Of a stretch of DNA of 64,000 bases, positions 24,101-36,320 are shown in pieces (position 1 is the stretch's first letter; each line of letters opens with the position of its first letter). The translations under genes were made by a program, and so were the position numbers. Source of the DNA: Gnetum montanum (taxonomy: Eukaryota > Streptophyta > Gnetopsida > Gnetales > Gnetaceae); assembly GCA_015680685.1 (NCBI GenBank), contig MNCI01011535.1, positions 267,855 to 331,854 of the forward strand. Direction: 5' to 3'. The notes under the pieces were generated by a model. It ran no database searches, was not told where the DNA came from, and saw only the letters and a program-made list of their open reading frames with translations.

Positions 24101-25870
24101 TATAAGCCACACAAAGTACATGCATCAAAGCATGCAAAAAGTGTGTCAAGGCATCCATTATTCAAAAGTTATTGTATGCAATAATCACAAAACAAGAAGG
24201 TACCCAATGGTTGACAACAGATCATAGGAAAAATTCAAAAATATGCATTGAACAAATTGAAAGCCTTATAAGTGCTTACATTGAATACAAGGATGAAATC
24301 GAGTAGAATAGTAACCAACTCTTCCATGCACAAAATCAAATGGATTAGGGAGAGTTGAAGATCCCAAAACAATTCAAACAAGAGCCCCTTGAACTAAAGG
24401 CCTTAACAGGTAATCTAGAATATGCTTATCTTGATAATAACAAGTTGGTATATATCAATGTTCATCTTGCTTAAGCAGAAAAGAAGAACCTATTGAACAT
24501 CATTAACAAATGGCCAACAACCTTTTCCTAGTCATATCATGAACCAACAAGAATAGATTCAAGTATATGCTAGCATCAAATCTACATGAATCCCTCTATT
24601 AAACCCAAAAGATAGCCACAAAGACAACTAAATGCTAAGCTGAAGCAAGCTGTAAAAGATGAAATTAAATAGCTTCTTAAGGTGGGGTTCATTTATCCCG
24701 TTACAAATGATGAGTGGGTTAACCCACTCATAATCATACCAAAGAAAGGAGGCAAATTGAGGGTTTGCATTGACTACAAGTTATTGAACATGGCAACCTT
24801 CAAAGATCATTTTCGTTGTCATTTATGGATTATGTGCTGGATACTATTGTCTAGCATGGCTACTACAGCCTTCTAGATGGTTATAACGGCTATAACCAAA
24901 TCCAGATTGCACCAGAGGACCAAGCCAAAAGTACCTTCGCAAGTTTCTAGGGAACTTTTACATACAAAAAGATGTCATTTGACCTATGCAATGCTCCTAC
25001 TACTTTTCAACACCCAGTGCTTAACATCTTCTAATAGCAAATTGCTAGTGGGATAGAAGTCTTTATGAATGACTTCTCTACCTATGATATCACTTTTGAG
25101 TAAGTCTTGGACCATCTTGAATAAGTACTGAAACACTGTGTGGAGACAAGCCTAAACTTAATTGGTAAAAGAGCCATCTGATGGTCCAAGAAGACATAGT
25201 TTTTGTGGACCAAATTTTAGAGAAAGGAATCGAGGTAAACCTGAAAAAAGTACGAGTCATCCAAGGAATTACCAGATAACCTGAAATAGCAAAAGACATG
25301 AGGTCATTCATTTGGTGCACTGGTTACCATCAACAATTCATTGAGAAATTCTCCAAAATTGTCAAGCCGCTAGTGGAGTTGACAAAGAAGGATGCACCCT
25401 TTGGCTGGACTGAGGAGTGCAGCAAATGCTCATAGAAACTCCTATTTTATGAGCTCTAGACTAGTCCAAACTCTTTCACATCATGATAGATGCATCTAAC
25501 TATGCATTGGGAGCAATACTGACACAATTAAATGATTAGAAATGTCATTATTATATCCATTGAGAAGTATTGTGGATGCATAACTAAATTACACCACCAC
25601 TGAGAAGGAGATCATGGTAGTGGTGTATGCCTTAGAGAAATTCAAGTACTATGTGCTTAAGTATTAAGTTTTTGTACACATAGATCATAGTGCTATTCAC
25701 TTCCTAATGAACAAACGAATGATGAGTCCCCATGTCATACAGTGACTAATGATCATACAAGAGTTTGATCTTACAATGATGGATAGAAATGAAACTAAGA
25801 ATATGGTTGTTGATAACTTGTCTTGGTTGTGATGGGATAGAAAAGAGGATGAGAAGCCTTTATCTAATTA
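24101..25870 (+). pseudogene. E2 reverse transcriptase and RNase H
   Basis: RT blocks are GFIYPV..NEWVNPLIIIPKKGGKLRVCIDYKLLN (24685-24795), DGYNGYNQIQIAPEDQAKSTF (near 24880-24935) and the catalytic block FMNDF at 25061-25075. FMNDF replaces the usual Y/F-x-D-D, so one catalytic Asp is lost. RNase H blocks ASNYALGA (near 25495) and DHSAIHFLMNK (near 25685) follow. Several stops and frameshifts make it inactive. Order RT then RNase H then integrase marks Ty3/gypsy. Confidence 0.85.
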
Positions 25871-27243
25871 ATTTCCAAAGGAAATCCTCTTTGCTAAATT
25901 CCTTGATGTTCAAACTTCTAAGGGTACTAACTAGTATGATGATTTCCTCTTCTATATTCTCACTTAGGAGACTTCACAAGAGTGGGATCATAAGAAGAAA
26001 TAGTAGTTTCTTTGCCAACCTAAACATTACATAGAAATCTAAGGTAACCCTTACAATGTTTGTATCAATGGCTTGGTACAATGGTGCATACCCGATGCTA
26101 ATCAACTACAAATCCTCCAGGATGCTCATGAAGGTCCTTATGGGGGCCATTATATAAGCAGAAGGACAACCATGAAGATTTTCATGGTAGGTAACTTTTG
26201 GCCTATCATCTTTAGGAACACCCATTATTTTTTTTCACTCTTGTGAATGCTACCAACAAGATGAAGGAATGACAACCTAAATGAATGGATGTCAATAGTG
26301 GATCCAACCACTTGAGCCCTTTGACATTTGGAGCATTGACTTCATGGGATCCCTCACTTCCATGTCCAATGGAAATGTGTACATCATCATAACTATTGAC
26401 CATTACACCAAGTGGGCTAATGCTATAGTCATCACTAATTGTTCGCCTTCTACTATAGCATGATTTAGTCAATAAAGTGAGGTAAATAGGTTTGGTATGC
26501 CAAAAGCACTTATTTCTGATAATGGAACTTATTTTACAAGGCTACTTTTCAGAAATTGATGTAACGCTTGGGGGTGCAACATAAACCAACAACCCCCTAT
26601 TGTCCCCAAGCTAATGATCAAGCTGAAGTTACTAATAGGGAAATAATTCAAATACTGACACGTACAATTAGTAAGTATAAGAAGGACTAGAACACGGAAC
26701 TCAATGATGATCTATGGGCTTATCGATCTAAATGGAAACTTCTTATAGGGTATTTTACTTATGAGTTGGTATATGAAAAGTTACCTAGCCTTCCAATTCA
26801 AGCTAAGCTTCATACACTTTCAACAACTTTTGAGCTTGACCTTGACCTAGATTTAGCAACACTAGAATGTCCAGTGATATTGAACATGCTAGATGAAAAC
26901 TGACAAGTAGCATTAACTATGAATGAAGTGCATAAGATAGATGCCAAACAATGTCATGATGCATGAATAAGGAGATTTAAGTTTCAACCAAGTGATAAGG
27001 TCTTATACTAGAATCCCATGCATGTACCTTAATGTAATAAATTCAAAATGCAATGGAAAGGATCTTATATCATTCATATAACTTTTCCTTCTAGTGCCAT
27101 GACAATTTACCATCCTTCAAGCCCATAGAAAAAATGGTTGGTCAACATACAACAAGTAAAACCTTTCCTAGAACCTCAAGTAACTAGTGAAACTATTTTT
27201 TAGATCTCCTCCTCTCAACTTAGTCATGGGGGAGTTGGCCATC
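25871..27243 (+). pseudogene. E2 integrase and end of pol
   Basis: A decayed zinc-binding region near 26060-26270 is followed by the catalytic core. Blocks are SIDFMGSLTSMSNGN (near 26330, first Asp), SDNGTYFT (near 26515, second Asp) and AEVTNREIIQ (near 26620, Glu). The C-terminus ends in SSQLSHGGVGHPC, as in the sister elements. The motif TCATGGGGGAG at 27224-27234 lies in this last coding block. Confidence 0.85.
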
Positions 27244-28640
27244 CATGCTAACACCTTGTGAGCACAAACCCGTTTTCACCTTTTTTTACACTATTTTTCA
27301 TGTGTTTCTCATTTTCTTAACTACTTTATCAATTATTTTATTTAGTTTTCCTTTTTCTTTTATCTTTAATCATCCTTTTTAGTATTTTTATCATATTTTA
27401 TAGGGAATCTTTTGATTTGCCATTGGTGTTGTTATATTAGAAGATAAAGAATACAAAAATTAATGAAATGATTAATTTGTTAAATGGCCAAATTAGTTTT
27501 ATCTTTGGTTTATGGTCTCTATTAACAAGTTGTCAATTTTCTCATGGTAGCAAGTAGTAGGACCACAACATTCATCCATTCCATCCATTCTATAGAGGCT
27601 CTGTAACTTGGGAGCATGAGGTCCTTCTAATTGAAAATAGAAGTAACTAATGATCTAGCTACATAATAGACTTGGAATGAGCCAAGAAGGAATGAGAAAG
27701 GATGTGGCTTTAAGGGGAATTATCATATTCTTTTTCCAACTTCTTTCTCAAGTTTTATTATTCTTTTCCGTTGGTATCTCATCGCTCCTACTATTGACGA
27801 TTAAAAGATGCACATCTTTGCGTGGTGTGGTTTCCATAGAAAAAAAAGCACACAAGAATTCAAATCACATCCCTTAGATTTAATAATGGGCTACAAGCAC
27901 TTGTTATGGGGTTAAAAAGACATGTTACCCATGCCTGAAGGCACCCTTCTAACTAAGGCCTTTCTTATCTTCCTACTTCTCGTTTCTTCTTTTCTTGAGA
28001 TGGTGGTTGTCCTTTGGGAATTGTCATGAACTCTTGATGGTTGAAGGGTTAGGATATGACAATGTGAAGTTATTGAAAGTGGATGGACTTGGTATCCATT
28101 AAGGATGGAACAATATTAGATCATCTTAATCACACACTTCATAATGACTTCATGTGACTAAGATAAGAATCTTTTATCATTTTCTCTCTCTATCATCATT
28201 CATGATCCATGACCCACCACACCATTACCTAATATCATGGTTTTTTAGTGTATTAGCTGTGTGGATCCCATAATCCTGTGACATTTACTCCATTGGGTAT
28301 GATTTTTAACTTGAAATGACCATTAATCATCCTTAATACCTATGGACTTCTTGGAATGAGGACATGTAAGGGCATCACAGGTGTATGCCTACTTTGGGAA
28401 GGATCCACTTGCATTCCCTTCGGTTTCCCTCAAGTTAAAATTTCTATTCGTTGACCAATTGCATGATCCATCTCTTCTAATTATATTCAAACATCCATAT
28501 TTGCTTAATTTTGGCATGTCAAATTCATTCCAACCTTTTCCAAGCCAACATTATCCTTTTCCATGTTGTTGTTAACATCCTATGTTTTTCTAGTTTCCAT
28601 TGGGTTCTTACTTCATCCCAAAAATCATCTAAAATTTCTC
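27244..28640 (+). other. E2 post-pol spacer
   Basis: A T-rich stretch comes first (27260-27420). The blocks GGTGTGGTTTCCATA near 27825 and ACTTTGGGAAGGATCCACTT near 28392 are also found in E1 and E4. No protein is recognised in the open stretches at 27677-27877 and 28381-28748. Confidence 0.6.
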
Positions 28641-28654
28641 ATTTTCCAAATGCA

Positions 28655-28760
28655 AAAGTTGGCTACAAATAACCACATCGAGGTAGCCCCATCGACACAA
28701 TGGGATGAGTCAATGCATCCCCATCGACACATCACAAAAATAGTATAAATACATGTAACA
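28655..28760 (+). promoter_or_regulatory. E2 internal promoter-like array upstream of ORF3
   Basis: Repeated CCCCATCGACAC-type motifs (28676-28732) are followed by TATAAATAC at 28744-28752. This layout is the same as in the U3 part of the LTRs, but it lies 430 bases upstream of the ORF3 start. Promoter function is inferred from layout only. Confidence 0.5.
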
Positions 28761-29193
28761 CTTAACCATTTTAGCATCATTTTTTCAAGAAGTAAGAGGA
28801 GTTTTTGCAAATTTTTAAAGTCTAAGAACTTTCAAAGTACCATAACTCTAAAACCGCTAACCTGATTTAGCTTGTTTTTTGATCCTTGTGTTATTGGAGG
28901 TAAGCTCTACATCATGGGGACATAAAACTTTGATTTGTAGCGAAACTTTTAAAATTTTTTTCTAACTTTCCATGCTCAAGCTATTAAAATAATATTTAAA
29001 AAATCAACTAACATAAAGGGTTAAGACCATCACATAAACTATGATAGCTAACAAATAAAATAATACTAAAATGATCCAACTAGATAAGATCACAAATAAG
29101 ACCAAACATAACCTAATCTAATGAAATATGATATCATAATAACTAAGGGTTATGTAGTAAAAAGATAATCATGGGTTATGTTTGTTATCATAG

Positions 29194-30672
29194 ATGACAC
29201 CAAAACAAGGACCGTAAGTGGAAGGAGCCTTACAAACTAGGAAGAAGTGACTAAGAGGAGGAAGAGACTACTAGTAGCAACCACAACAACCCCAAGAACA
29301 AGCACTGGAGGAAACCCATGCCACCAGACCACATTGAGAGAAGCCCAAAGTGGAATCTGTTCACTAGTTTCTATTGCTGAAATAGGCCAATCTAGGCAAG
29401 ATGAGCCTCCTAGGCCAAGGCCTAGCTTGAAGGTCATTTTGACTAAGGCTTTCCTAGAAAGGATAAGGACCAAGGAGGTCCAAAGTTCAATTCTCCAAGA
29501 GTTGAACTTTAGACCCTTCTTAGAGCTGGCACCAGAGGAGGTCCATATGTAGTAGTAGGGGTCTTCCATGTGGTCCATTCTCTCCAATAATGAAGAATGG
29601 TACATGGTGGAGACCTACTTATTTTGGAAAAACTAACGAGGAGATGCATTGGTGAAAATTAAGGACATCACCATCTCCTACTAAGGTGAGGCCATTGCAG
29701 AGGCCCATGAGTTACCAGATATGGGAGAAAATCTAGCTAAAATCTCTACACATGCAAACCTTGAAGTTAAGAAAGAATGGGTTCAACAATGCTATGGAGT
29801 GGAATACAAGGAGTATAATGTCTTTACAAAGGTGTAGCATGCATATTTTAAGATTACAGCCTATCACCTAAATCCAATGGTGAGGCCCAACAAGGTGATA
29901 GCTTTCTTCACCTAGGCATGCACTACTCTAAGTGGGAATTTCTTGGTACCCCTTCCCCAACTCATTTATTTGAAGATTGAAAAGCACTTTAAATGAAAGG
30001 AGAAGAAAAGGAAGACACTCCCTTTTTCATGCCTACTTTGCAAATTGTGAAAGAGGGGAGGAATATCATACTATTTCAATGACATGGTCCAATTCACTCC
30101 TACCAAATCCTTAGTAAGAGATGATGAAAGACAAGATAGCAGGTAAGTTGCAAGAAGAGGAGTAGCCACCACCACCACTTGAAACCACACCAAAAATGCT
30201 CATAGTTGCAAAATGTATTAGAAAGATTTGAGAGTAGCAGCTACAGCAACAGAAAGGCTCTACATGTGGTTCAGGATGATCAATATATTATCTAGCAATG
30301 AGCCATCCATATGAGGTTACAAGGATCCTCAACTAGCTAGATAGTGAAACTGTCCTATTGTTCTTTGCTCAGAGGAACTAGATGTCTGCAAGGCCCAATC
30401 CTCATGGTAGATAGGTTATGGTGTCGATCCCAGGACAAACATTTCCTGAGATCTCAAAAAATGTTGTGGCCTTCTCTATGATATTGGAAGAAGATGATGG
30501 GACACCTGTCTTGGTCATGCAACACAAAGGCCAAGGCACAATGGTAGAGGCGAAGGTTGAAGCCCTGAATACTCTTATGATGTTAGTACCTAACATTGTC
30601 ATCATGGTAGACATCCACGCATTTGTAGGAGTAGATAGTGGTCAAATGAGCACAATCCAACATAAGAAGTTA
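29194..30672 (+). pseudogene. E2 ORF3, N-terminal and central part
   Basis: From ATG at 29194 (MTPK) the sequence matches the ORF3 starts of E4 (62410) and E3 (34245, minus). The N-terminus is basic and Gln-rich. The central block includes LKVILTKAFLERIR, LQELNFRPFLE, EEWYMVETYF, VKKEWVQQCYGVEYK and ITAYHLNPMVRPNKVIAFF. Many stops and some frame changes interrupt it. E3 is inserted at 30673, and the C-terminal part lies at 41559-41880. Its function is unknown. By position it corresponds to the env-like ORF of Athila, but I see no signal peptide or membrane segment. Confidence 0.7.
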
Positions 30673-31149
30673 TCAGGATTACCAAGCATTAAGCATATGC
30701 TCGAAGTGGTCGTACTTATTTGTGCTATTTAACTAACATTAATTAATTACTTAAAAACATGAAAAAAATTGCATGAATATTAAATACTTAAGGAAGCACT
30801 TAATCTATTCTACGTGCTACAAGGTTTTATTAGAAAAGCTTATCTTTATTGTTATCCACACTGAGATGCTCATGTAAAATATTGGTCAAATAATGATCTA
30901 TAAACTCTTTGACTCCTAGTAAGCACTCAAAAAATATTCTAAGTTTCAAATGGAAAAACTACAAGCACTTCACTATAACTATGAAAAGATTATCATAAGT
31001 GCAGTGGGTAGGTGCACATTTATAGACAAAGATAAGATGCCTCATCGATGGCTACATGTTAACGAGCCAAACCCCACGTCAACAAGATCCTATTGACAAG
31101 GTCGCATCGATGGCATCCTATCGACGCAGCCCAACAATGCAACTCATCA
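30673..31149 (-). repeat. E3 3' LTR, truncated
   Basis: It aligns with 41080-41558 and ends at CTCATCA (31143-31149), which is TGATGAG on the element strand. A CTATAAAT box lies at 31019-31026 in reverse. Reiterated TCGATG/GTCAAC motifs are at 31040-31135. The lower-coordinate end is cut at about 30673. Confidence 0.82.
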
Positions 31150-31165
31150 TACCCCCAAGATTGAA
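31150..31165 (-). other. E3 polypurine tract
   Basis: On the minus strand AATCTTGGGGGTA abuts the LTR start TGATGAG. The same tract precedes the E2 3' LTR. Confidence 0.75.
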
Positions 31166-31399
31166 TGAAAACTCATCCTTGAGTTATTTACAAAATTTGG
31201 GAAGGTATGGGATTATTGGCTAACTATAAACACACAAAATAAACCCCACAAAAACTAAGTGTCCACGTGTACGATTTTGCAATTATTACAAAAACTTGAT
31301 GTCCATGACAAAAAAATTGAACACTAGAATAAGAATGACAAACACAAATCCTTTAACAACATGAAGATGATGAAGATGTTCAGATGGTCCTAGGTGGTG

Positions 31400-34245
31400 G
31401 AGGCTCCTAAGCTTTCAAAGGACCTTCTCTTTCATTAGGCGCACGTAGTTGTTGATGAGGTTGTTGTGGTTGTCCTACAATAGCTGTAACATTTGGTAGA
31501 AGAAAGAAGGCATCTAACAATGCCTTCATCTTCTCCTCCTTACTTCAGGGATCATTCATGGTCCATGATGCTTCACCAATATGGGCCAAAATGGGAATAT
31601 CCTGTGGACAAGGCATTATTAGGAATAGCTCCTTCACATTGACAAACTAGGCAATGAACTATTTACATTATATGTTGAATGTCATGAGTGCATTATGCAG
31701 CTCCTCATACTCATTCATTCTCTTGGCCAGGTTCTTAGCTATTAATCTTTGATCAATGAACTTTGCCTTAAGAACCTCAAGTTCTACATTTGCTGTCTCA
31801 AGCTTATGCTTGGTCTCCTTATGATGCTTGAACTCTACCTTGTACAACAAGTACGAGCTAGCCACTTGCTTCTCCAATTTTAACCATGGCCTTCCGACAA
31901 TCAGGATCACCATGTTTGCATATATAAGGCTGGAAAACTCCATGTATTCTGTCATTTCCTCAATCTACAACTCCTTCATGTAGATTATAGCCTTGTTATA
32001 TGCATTGAGCCCATCAAAGACTAGCTACTAGACATCACCTCCTTGTTGGAGCTATTGGAGGGCCTCATTGACTTTTTCCTTTGCTAATTGGATGTGCTTC
32101 TTGTTGATTTCTTTTTACATCCCACTTGGTCCCTATAATGATTTTTACCCCTTTTGGACTTAAGGGCATTATTTTTTCAAGTTGCAATCTTAATTACAAA
32201 TTTCTGGTGTAAGGCATGGACTTTCTCCATTGAGAGGTTTTTGTTCTTTTTTGCCAACCTCCTTAATTCTATGTTCACCCTCACTAGTTGCTCCTATTGT
32301 TGATGGATAAATTTTGACATCTACTACTTCTATGAATTAACATTTTGTAGATAATGATTTTCTACATTTAGAGCCTGATTCTCTTGGCGAGTCTTGACCA
32401 AGTCCTTCTTAATGGTATGTGTCGTAGCATTGGCTAAAGACTAGTCAAAGATTACTACCTTCTTTGCATACTCAACCTCTTTTAGTTTGGCTTGAAGCTA
32501 TTGAAAAGCTTCATCTCACATGATTGCTTGGTTGAGCAATGGGGATTAGTGAGGTGAGTTCTTAATTTGGCAACTTTTGTAGCCAATCATTGGTTCTCAG
32601 CTCATGCTATTTCAAGTTACCCCTCCATGATAATGCATTTGTCCCTTGCCTTGAGCAACTCTGATTAGGTTGTAGTGATGGTATTTGGAAGATCAAATAC
32701 ATCTAGAATAGGTTGTTAGGTTTTCACTAGTTAGTTTAGTAATTCCTCATGCTAGGCTACGCTCAATCTACCGCTAAGAGTTCCTGTGAACATCTACACA
32801 TCTCTAAGTGCAAAAACATCTGGTACAGATGCCATAGGTGCATTAAGTGCTTTGGCAACTTTGTTTGAAACCACTTTAGCTATCATCTCCTACCAATGAT
32901 GTTGCATCACTAGGATAGTTAGCCCCCTCACCCTCTTCCAAATGCATTGAAAAGGTAGTTGCATTCCCAGAGATGTTTGGAAATTGTTGCTATTGCGAGA
33001 AAGACACTATTGCCTCTTAGGTGCTTGGATTTGACCTTACAGGCACCTACATTCATTAGTCTAAAGAAATTGGCACCTTATCCTCCATCTAACTTATGGT
33101 TTGAGTGACTTCATTGAGGTGGCTTGTGGCTAGTTTGTACACACATGGGTCATCACCACTCATTCGTGCTTGTTGTTGTTGTTGTTGCAAGAGCCATTCT
33201 CAAAGTTTGCACATGCACTCAATGGTAGTGCAGGTCTCTAGCATTGTCTCATGAGTGGGTGGTGGAGGTGGTGGTTACTGCTTCTCTTCTTGGATTACCT
33301 TTGTAAGCACTTTTTCCTTCATCATTTCTACCTAAGAGGTGGCTGGAGAATGTTAGATAGTGTCATTTATGTAGTGCGTTATGCCTCCCCTCTTGCATAA
33401 TTTTTTGAAGAGGCATGAAAAGGGGAGTACCTTCCTTCCATGTTCATTCTCCTTGAAGCACTTTTCTATCTTAAGATAGATCAACTATGGAAGGTTAACT
33501 GGGAATTTAATGCTTAGAGCGATGCACGCATGGGCAAAGAAAGCTATTATCTTTTTAGGCCTCACTATTGGATTAAGGTAAAAGGTCACAATTCTAAGGT
33601 ATGCATGTTCTGTTGTGGTAAGTGCACCAAACTCCTTGCAGTCCACTCGATAACACCACTGCATCCATTCTTTCTTAACACTTGGATCTATTGCATTAAA
33701 ATTTTTGCAGGATTGGCCCCAATCTCAAGCAACCTAAGGACCTCAAAAATTATTTTCATTGAGTAGGATACAGAAATATCCTTGATTTTGACCATTGAAC
33801 TAGCTTACCAATTATTCTAGAATAGATATGCCTCTCCCATGTACCACTCCCTATTGAAAGTGATGGTGGGCCACATGGAAGAGTTTAGTAATTGAGCTTT
33901 AACTTCTGGAGGAGAAAACTCCAAGAAGGATCCAAAGTTTAGCTCTTAAAGCATGGATTTCTGAACCTCCTTGGATGAGATTTGCCTAAGGCAAGCCTTT
34001 GTCAAGATGACCTCAAGGTTCGTTCTTGGGTTTAGTGCCTCATCTTGGTGAGGCTATTCAATCATGACTACTTCTTCAGGAATCTATCTAACAGATTCTA
34101 TTTTAGGCTCCTCTCGAAGAGGTCCTATTACATGGGTTTTAGCTGCTTATTCCTAGGGCTATTCTTGGCCCTTTCTTATTCTTGGTTGTTTGTCCCTCGG
34201 TTGGAACAGTTCGTCCTCTTATGTGTGTTTTCCCTTAGGTGCCAC
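31400..34245 (-). pseudogene. E3 ORF3, nearly full length with stops
   Basis: The start codon is mutated to GTG at 34245-34243, followed by the GCACCTAAGGG block shared with E4. The central block at 33900-33350 matches E2 and E4 (REWYMGE, KKEWMQWCY, TFYLNPIVRPKKIIAFF). Farther on, 31668-31955 is an open coiled-coil-like segment rich in Lys, Glu and Leu. The C-terminus (31400-31630) has KMKALLDAFFLLPN followed by a Pro/Gln-rich tail that also occurs in E2 at 41700-41800. The whole would encode about 950 residues. No known domain was recognised. It lies 3' of pol and in the same sense. Confidence 0.65.
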
Positions 34246-34674
34246 CTGTGGTCACAACATAACCAAGGATCAGCATACAATATGAAACTTCTAACATTTA
34301 AGTACTTTATCATGTTGTGTAGTTATACTTTGGCTAAGTTATAACCATGGTAGATTCATTATTTTAATATTATTTAACTTAGAAGGTCATCAAATTTTTT
34401 TTGGAAGGGTTTAACTTCTTCAAATTGATGTTTTAATGCTAGTTTATTAGTTAAAATTTTGTGAGAGTTAGAAAAATTTTGAAAAAAGTTTGGTAAAAAA
34501 CCTAATGTTTATGGCCCCCATAATAAAGAGCTTACCATTGGTAGCTAGAGGATTGAAGAACAGGGTGAATCAGACAAACATTTAGGAAGTTATGGCTCTT
34601 GGAATGTTCTAGGCACTGAAAAGTTCAAAAACTTCCCCATCATTTGAGCTCAAAGGTGAAAAATTGCTAAGTGT

Positions 34675-34830
34675 TGTTGTGTATTTATAGAATTTTTATG
34701 TTACATCGATGGGGTCTTGTCTATGTGGTCACTCTGTCGATGGGGTCTTGTCTATGTGGTCGCTCTGTCAATGGGGTCTTGTCTATGTGGTCGCTCTATT
34801 GATGGGGCTTATTGTGAAAGTTTTTAACTT
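34675..34830 (-). promoter_or_regulatory. E3 internal promoter-like array upstream of ORF3
   Basis: A 31-base unit containing GATGGGGTCTTGTCTATGTG is repeated about 3.5 times at 34701-34812. On the element strand it is followed by CTATAAATAC (34690-34681) and then by ORF3 about 440 bases on. The array style matches the U3 arrays of the LTRs of this group. Confidence 0.55.
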
Positions 34831-36320
34831 TTCAAAATGTGAAAAATAGGAGTTGTAACATGAAATTAGGATTCTTTGAGAGATAAAAAAAGCCATGAAC
34901 ATGATGAAATTCTTGAAGAGGGCTTGACTATTCATAAAATTGGAGTTTTGGATTAGAGAATGAGTGTTATTAGAGAAATGTCATGAAAGAGCGCATAGTT
35001 GGATGCAACTGTTGGGGAATGTGGAATGATTCGATTGCGAAAATGCTTAAGGATAAGGAACTTAACTAACCAAATGAAGGAAAATGCAAGTGGGTCCTCC
35101 CCATAGTAGTCTCATGCCATTTTTGCCCTTGCATATCCTCAAACTAAGAAGTCTATGGGCCTCACAGTTAATTAATGGTCATGAAAAGTTAAGGACCTAA
35201 TCCAGAAGAGTCTACCTAAGAATTTTCAACACATCAAACTAAGACATTAGCCAAGACATGAAAAATGGTAGTGAGACAAATTATGGAAAGCATTGATGGA
35301 TGAGAGAGAAGGTGGAATGAAGTTCTAAATCATCATCACATGAAGTCCCTTGTGGTTTTCATGGTTAAATGACCCAATAAAGTCCATCTTTAGTGCAGAT
35401 CAAAACCAACCTTTCCCAGTGACTTCGCATTAATACTCTAAGACAAGTTCACTTCTCAAGACATAGGAATGTTCCCATAGATTAATCACCATTCCTAAAA
35501 GAGAGGAAAAGAGAAGTAGGAAGCGAGAAAGGGCATTAGTTAAGAGGGCACCTTCAGGCATTAGTAACATGTCTTTCTAGTTCCATAACTAGTGCTTATA
35601 GCTCATTATTTTGTCGAAGGGGAGTGCTTTGAATTCTCATCATTTTTTAATTTTATATTTTTATGAATTTTTGGATTGAAACCACAAGATGCAAAGACTT
35701 TAACTTCCTATTATTGGTTGACAGTGGAATGGTACGTAATCCAGGTAAACACTTATGCACTCAAGAGAGTAGAAATGTACAAAGAGCATCGAGTTTCTTG
35801 AAGTCACATCCTTATTAATTTATTTAATCTTTCCCAAGGTTGGAAACTATAGAGGTCACAAGTTCATTAAAGTTTTATTAATGAAAAGAACCTCATATTT
35901 CCAAAACCAGGAACACAATAGAGTTTTGTGAATAGGTGGATGATGTGGACTCACTGCCTGTACCATATGAAAAAAATAACCATGTCTTAATTGTCAATCA
36001 TAAAAATTCTAAGATATAATCTAGACATTAGTAATCAAATAACATTAATTACAAACCATCATTAGCAAATAGCTACAACAACACTATGTCCTATTGGCAA
36101 TAGAGAAAAACAAAGCAAAACATTAGAAAAACATAGGAAAAAAACACACCAAAGTAAAGTAAAAAATATAAAAGAAATTTCAAAATATTGAAGAAAGATA
36201 AAACATACTAACGATGTTGTAAAACAAAAAATGGTGTAAAATAAAAAGTGTAAAACAAAAAGGTGGAAAAAAAATTATAAAAATTGGGAAGCCACTTATA
36301 TGATTATCATGGATGGCCAT
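34831..36320 (-). other. E3 post-pol spacer
   Basis: It corresponds to the E1, E2 and E4 spacers. An A-rich (T-rich on the element strand) stretch at 36140-36270 has repeated TGTAAAACAAAAA. A block near 35530-35640 matches the region before ORF3 in the sisters. No gene is recognised. Confidence 0.55.

Noticed and set aside
34701-34812. Regular 31-base repeats that could suggest a CRISPR-like array
   Set aside because: Units are contiguous tandem copies without distinct spacers, in a plant retroelement, and are followed by a TATA box.
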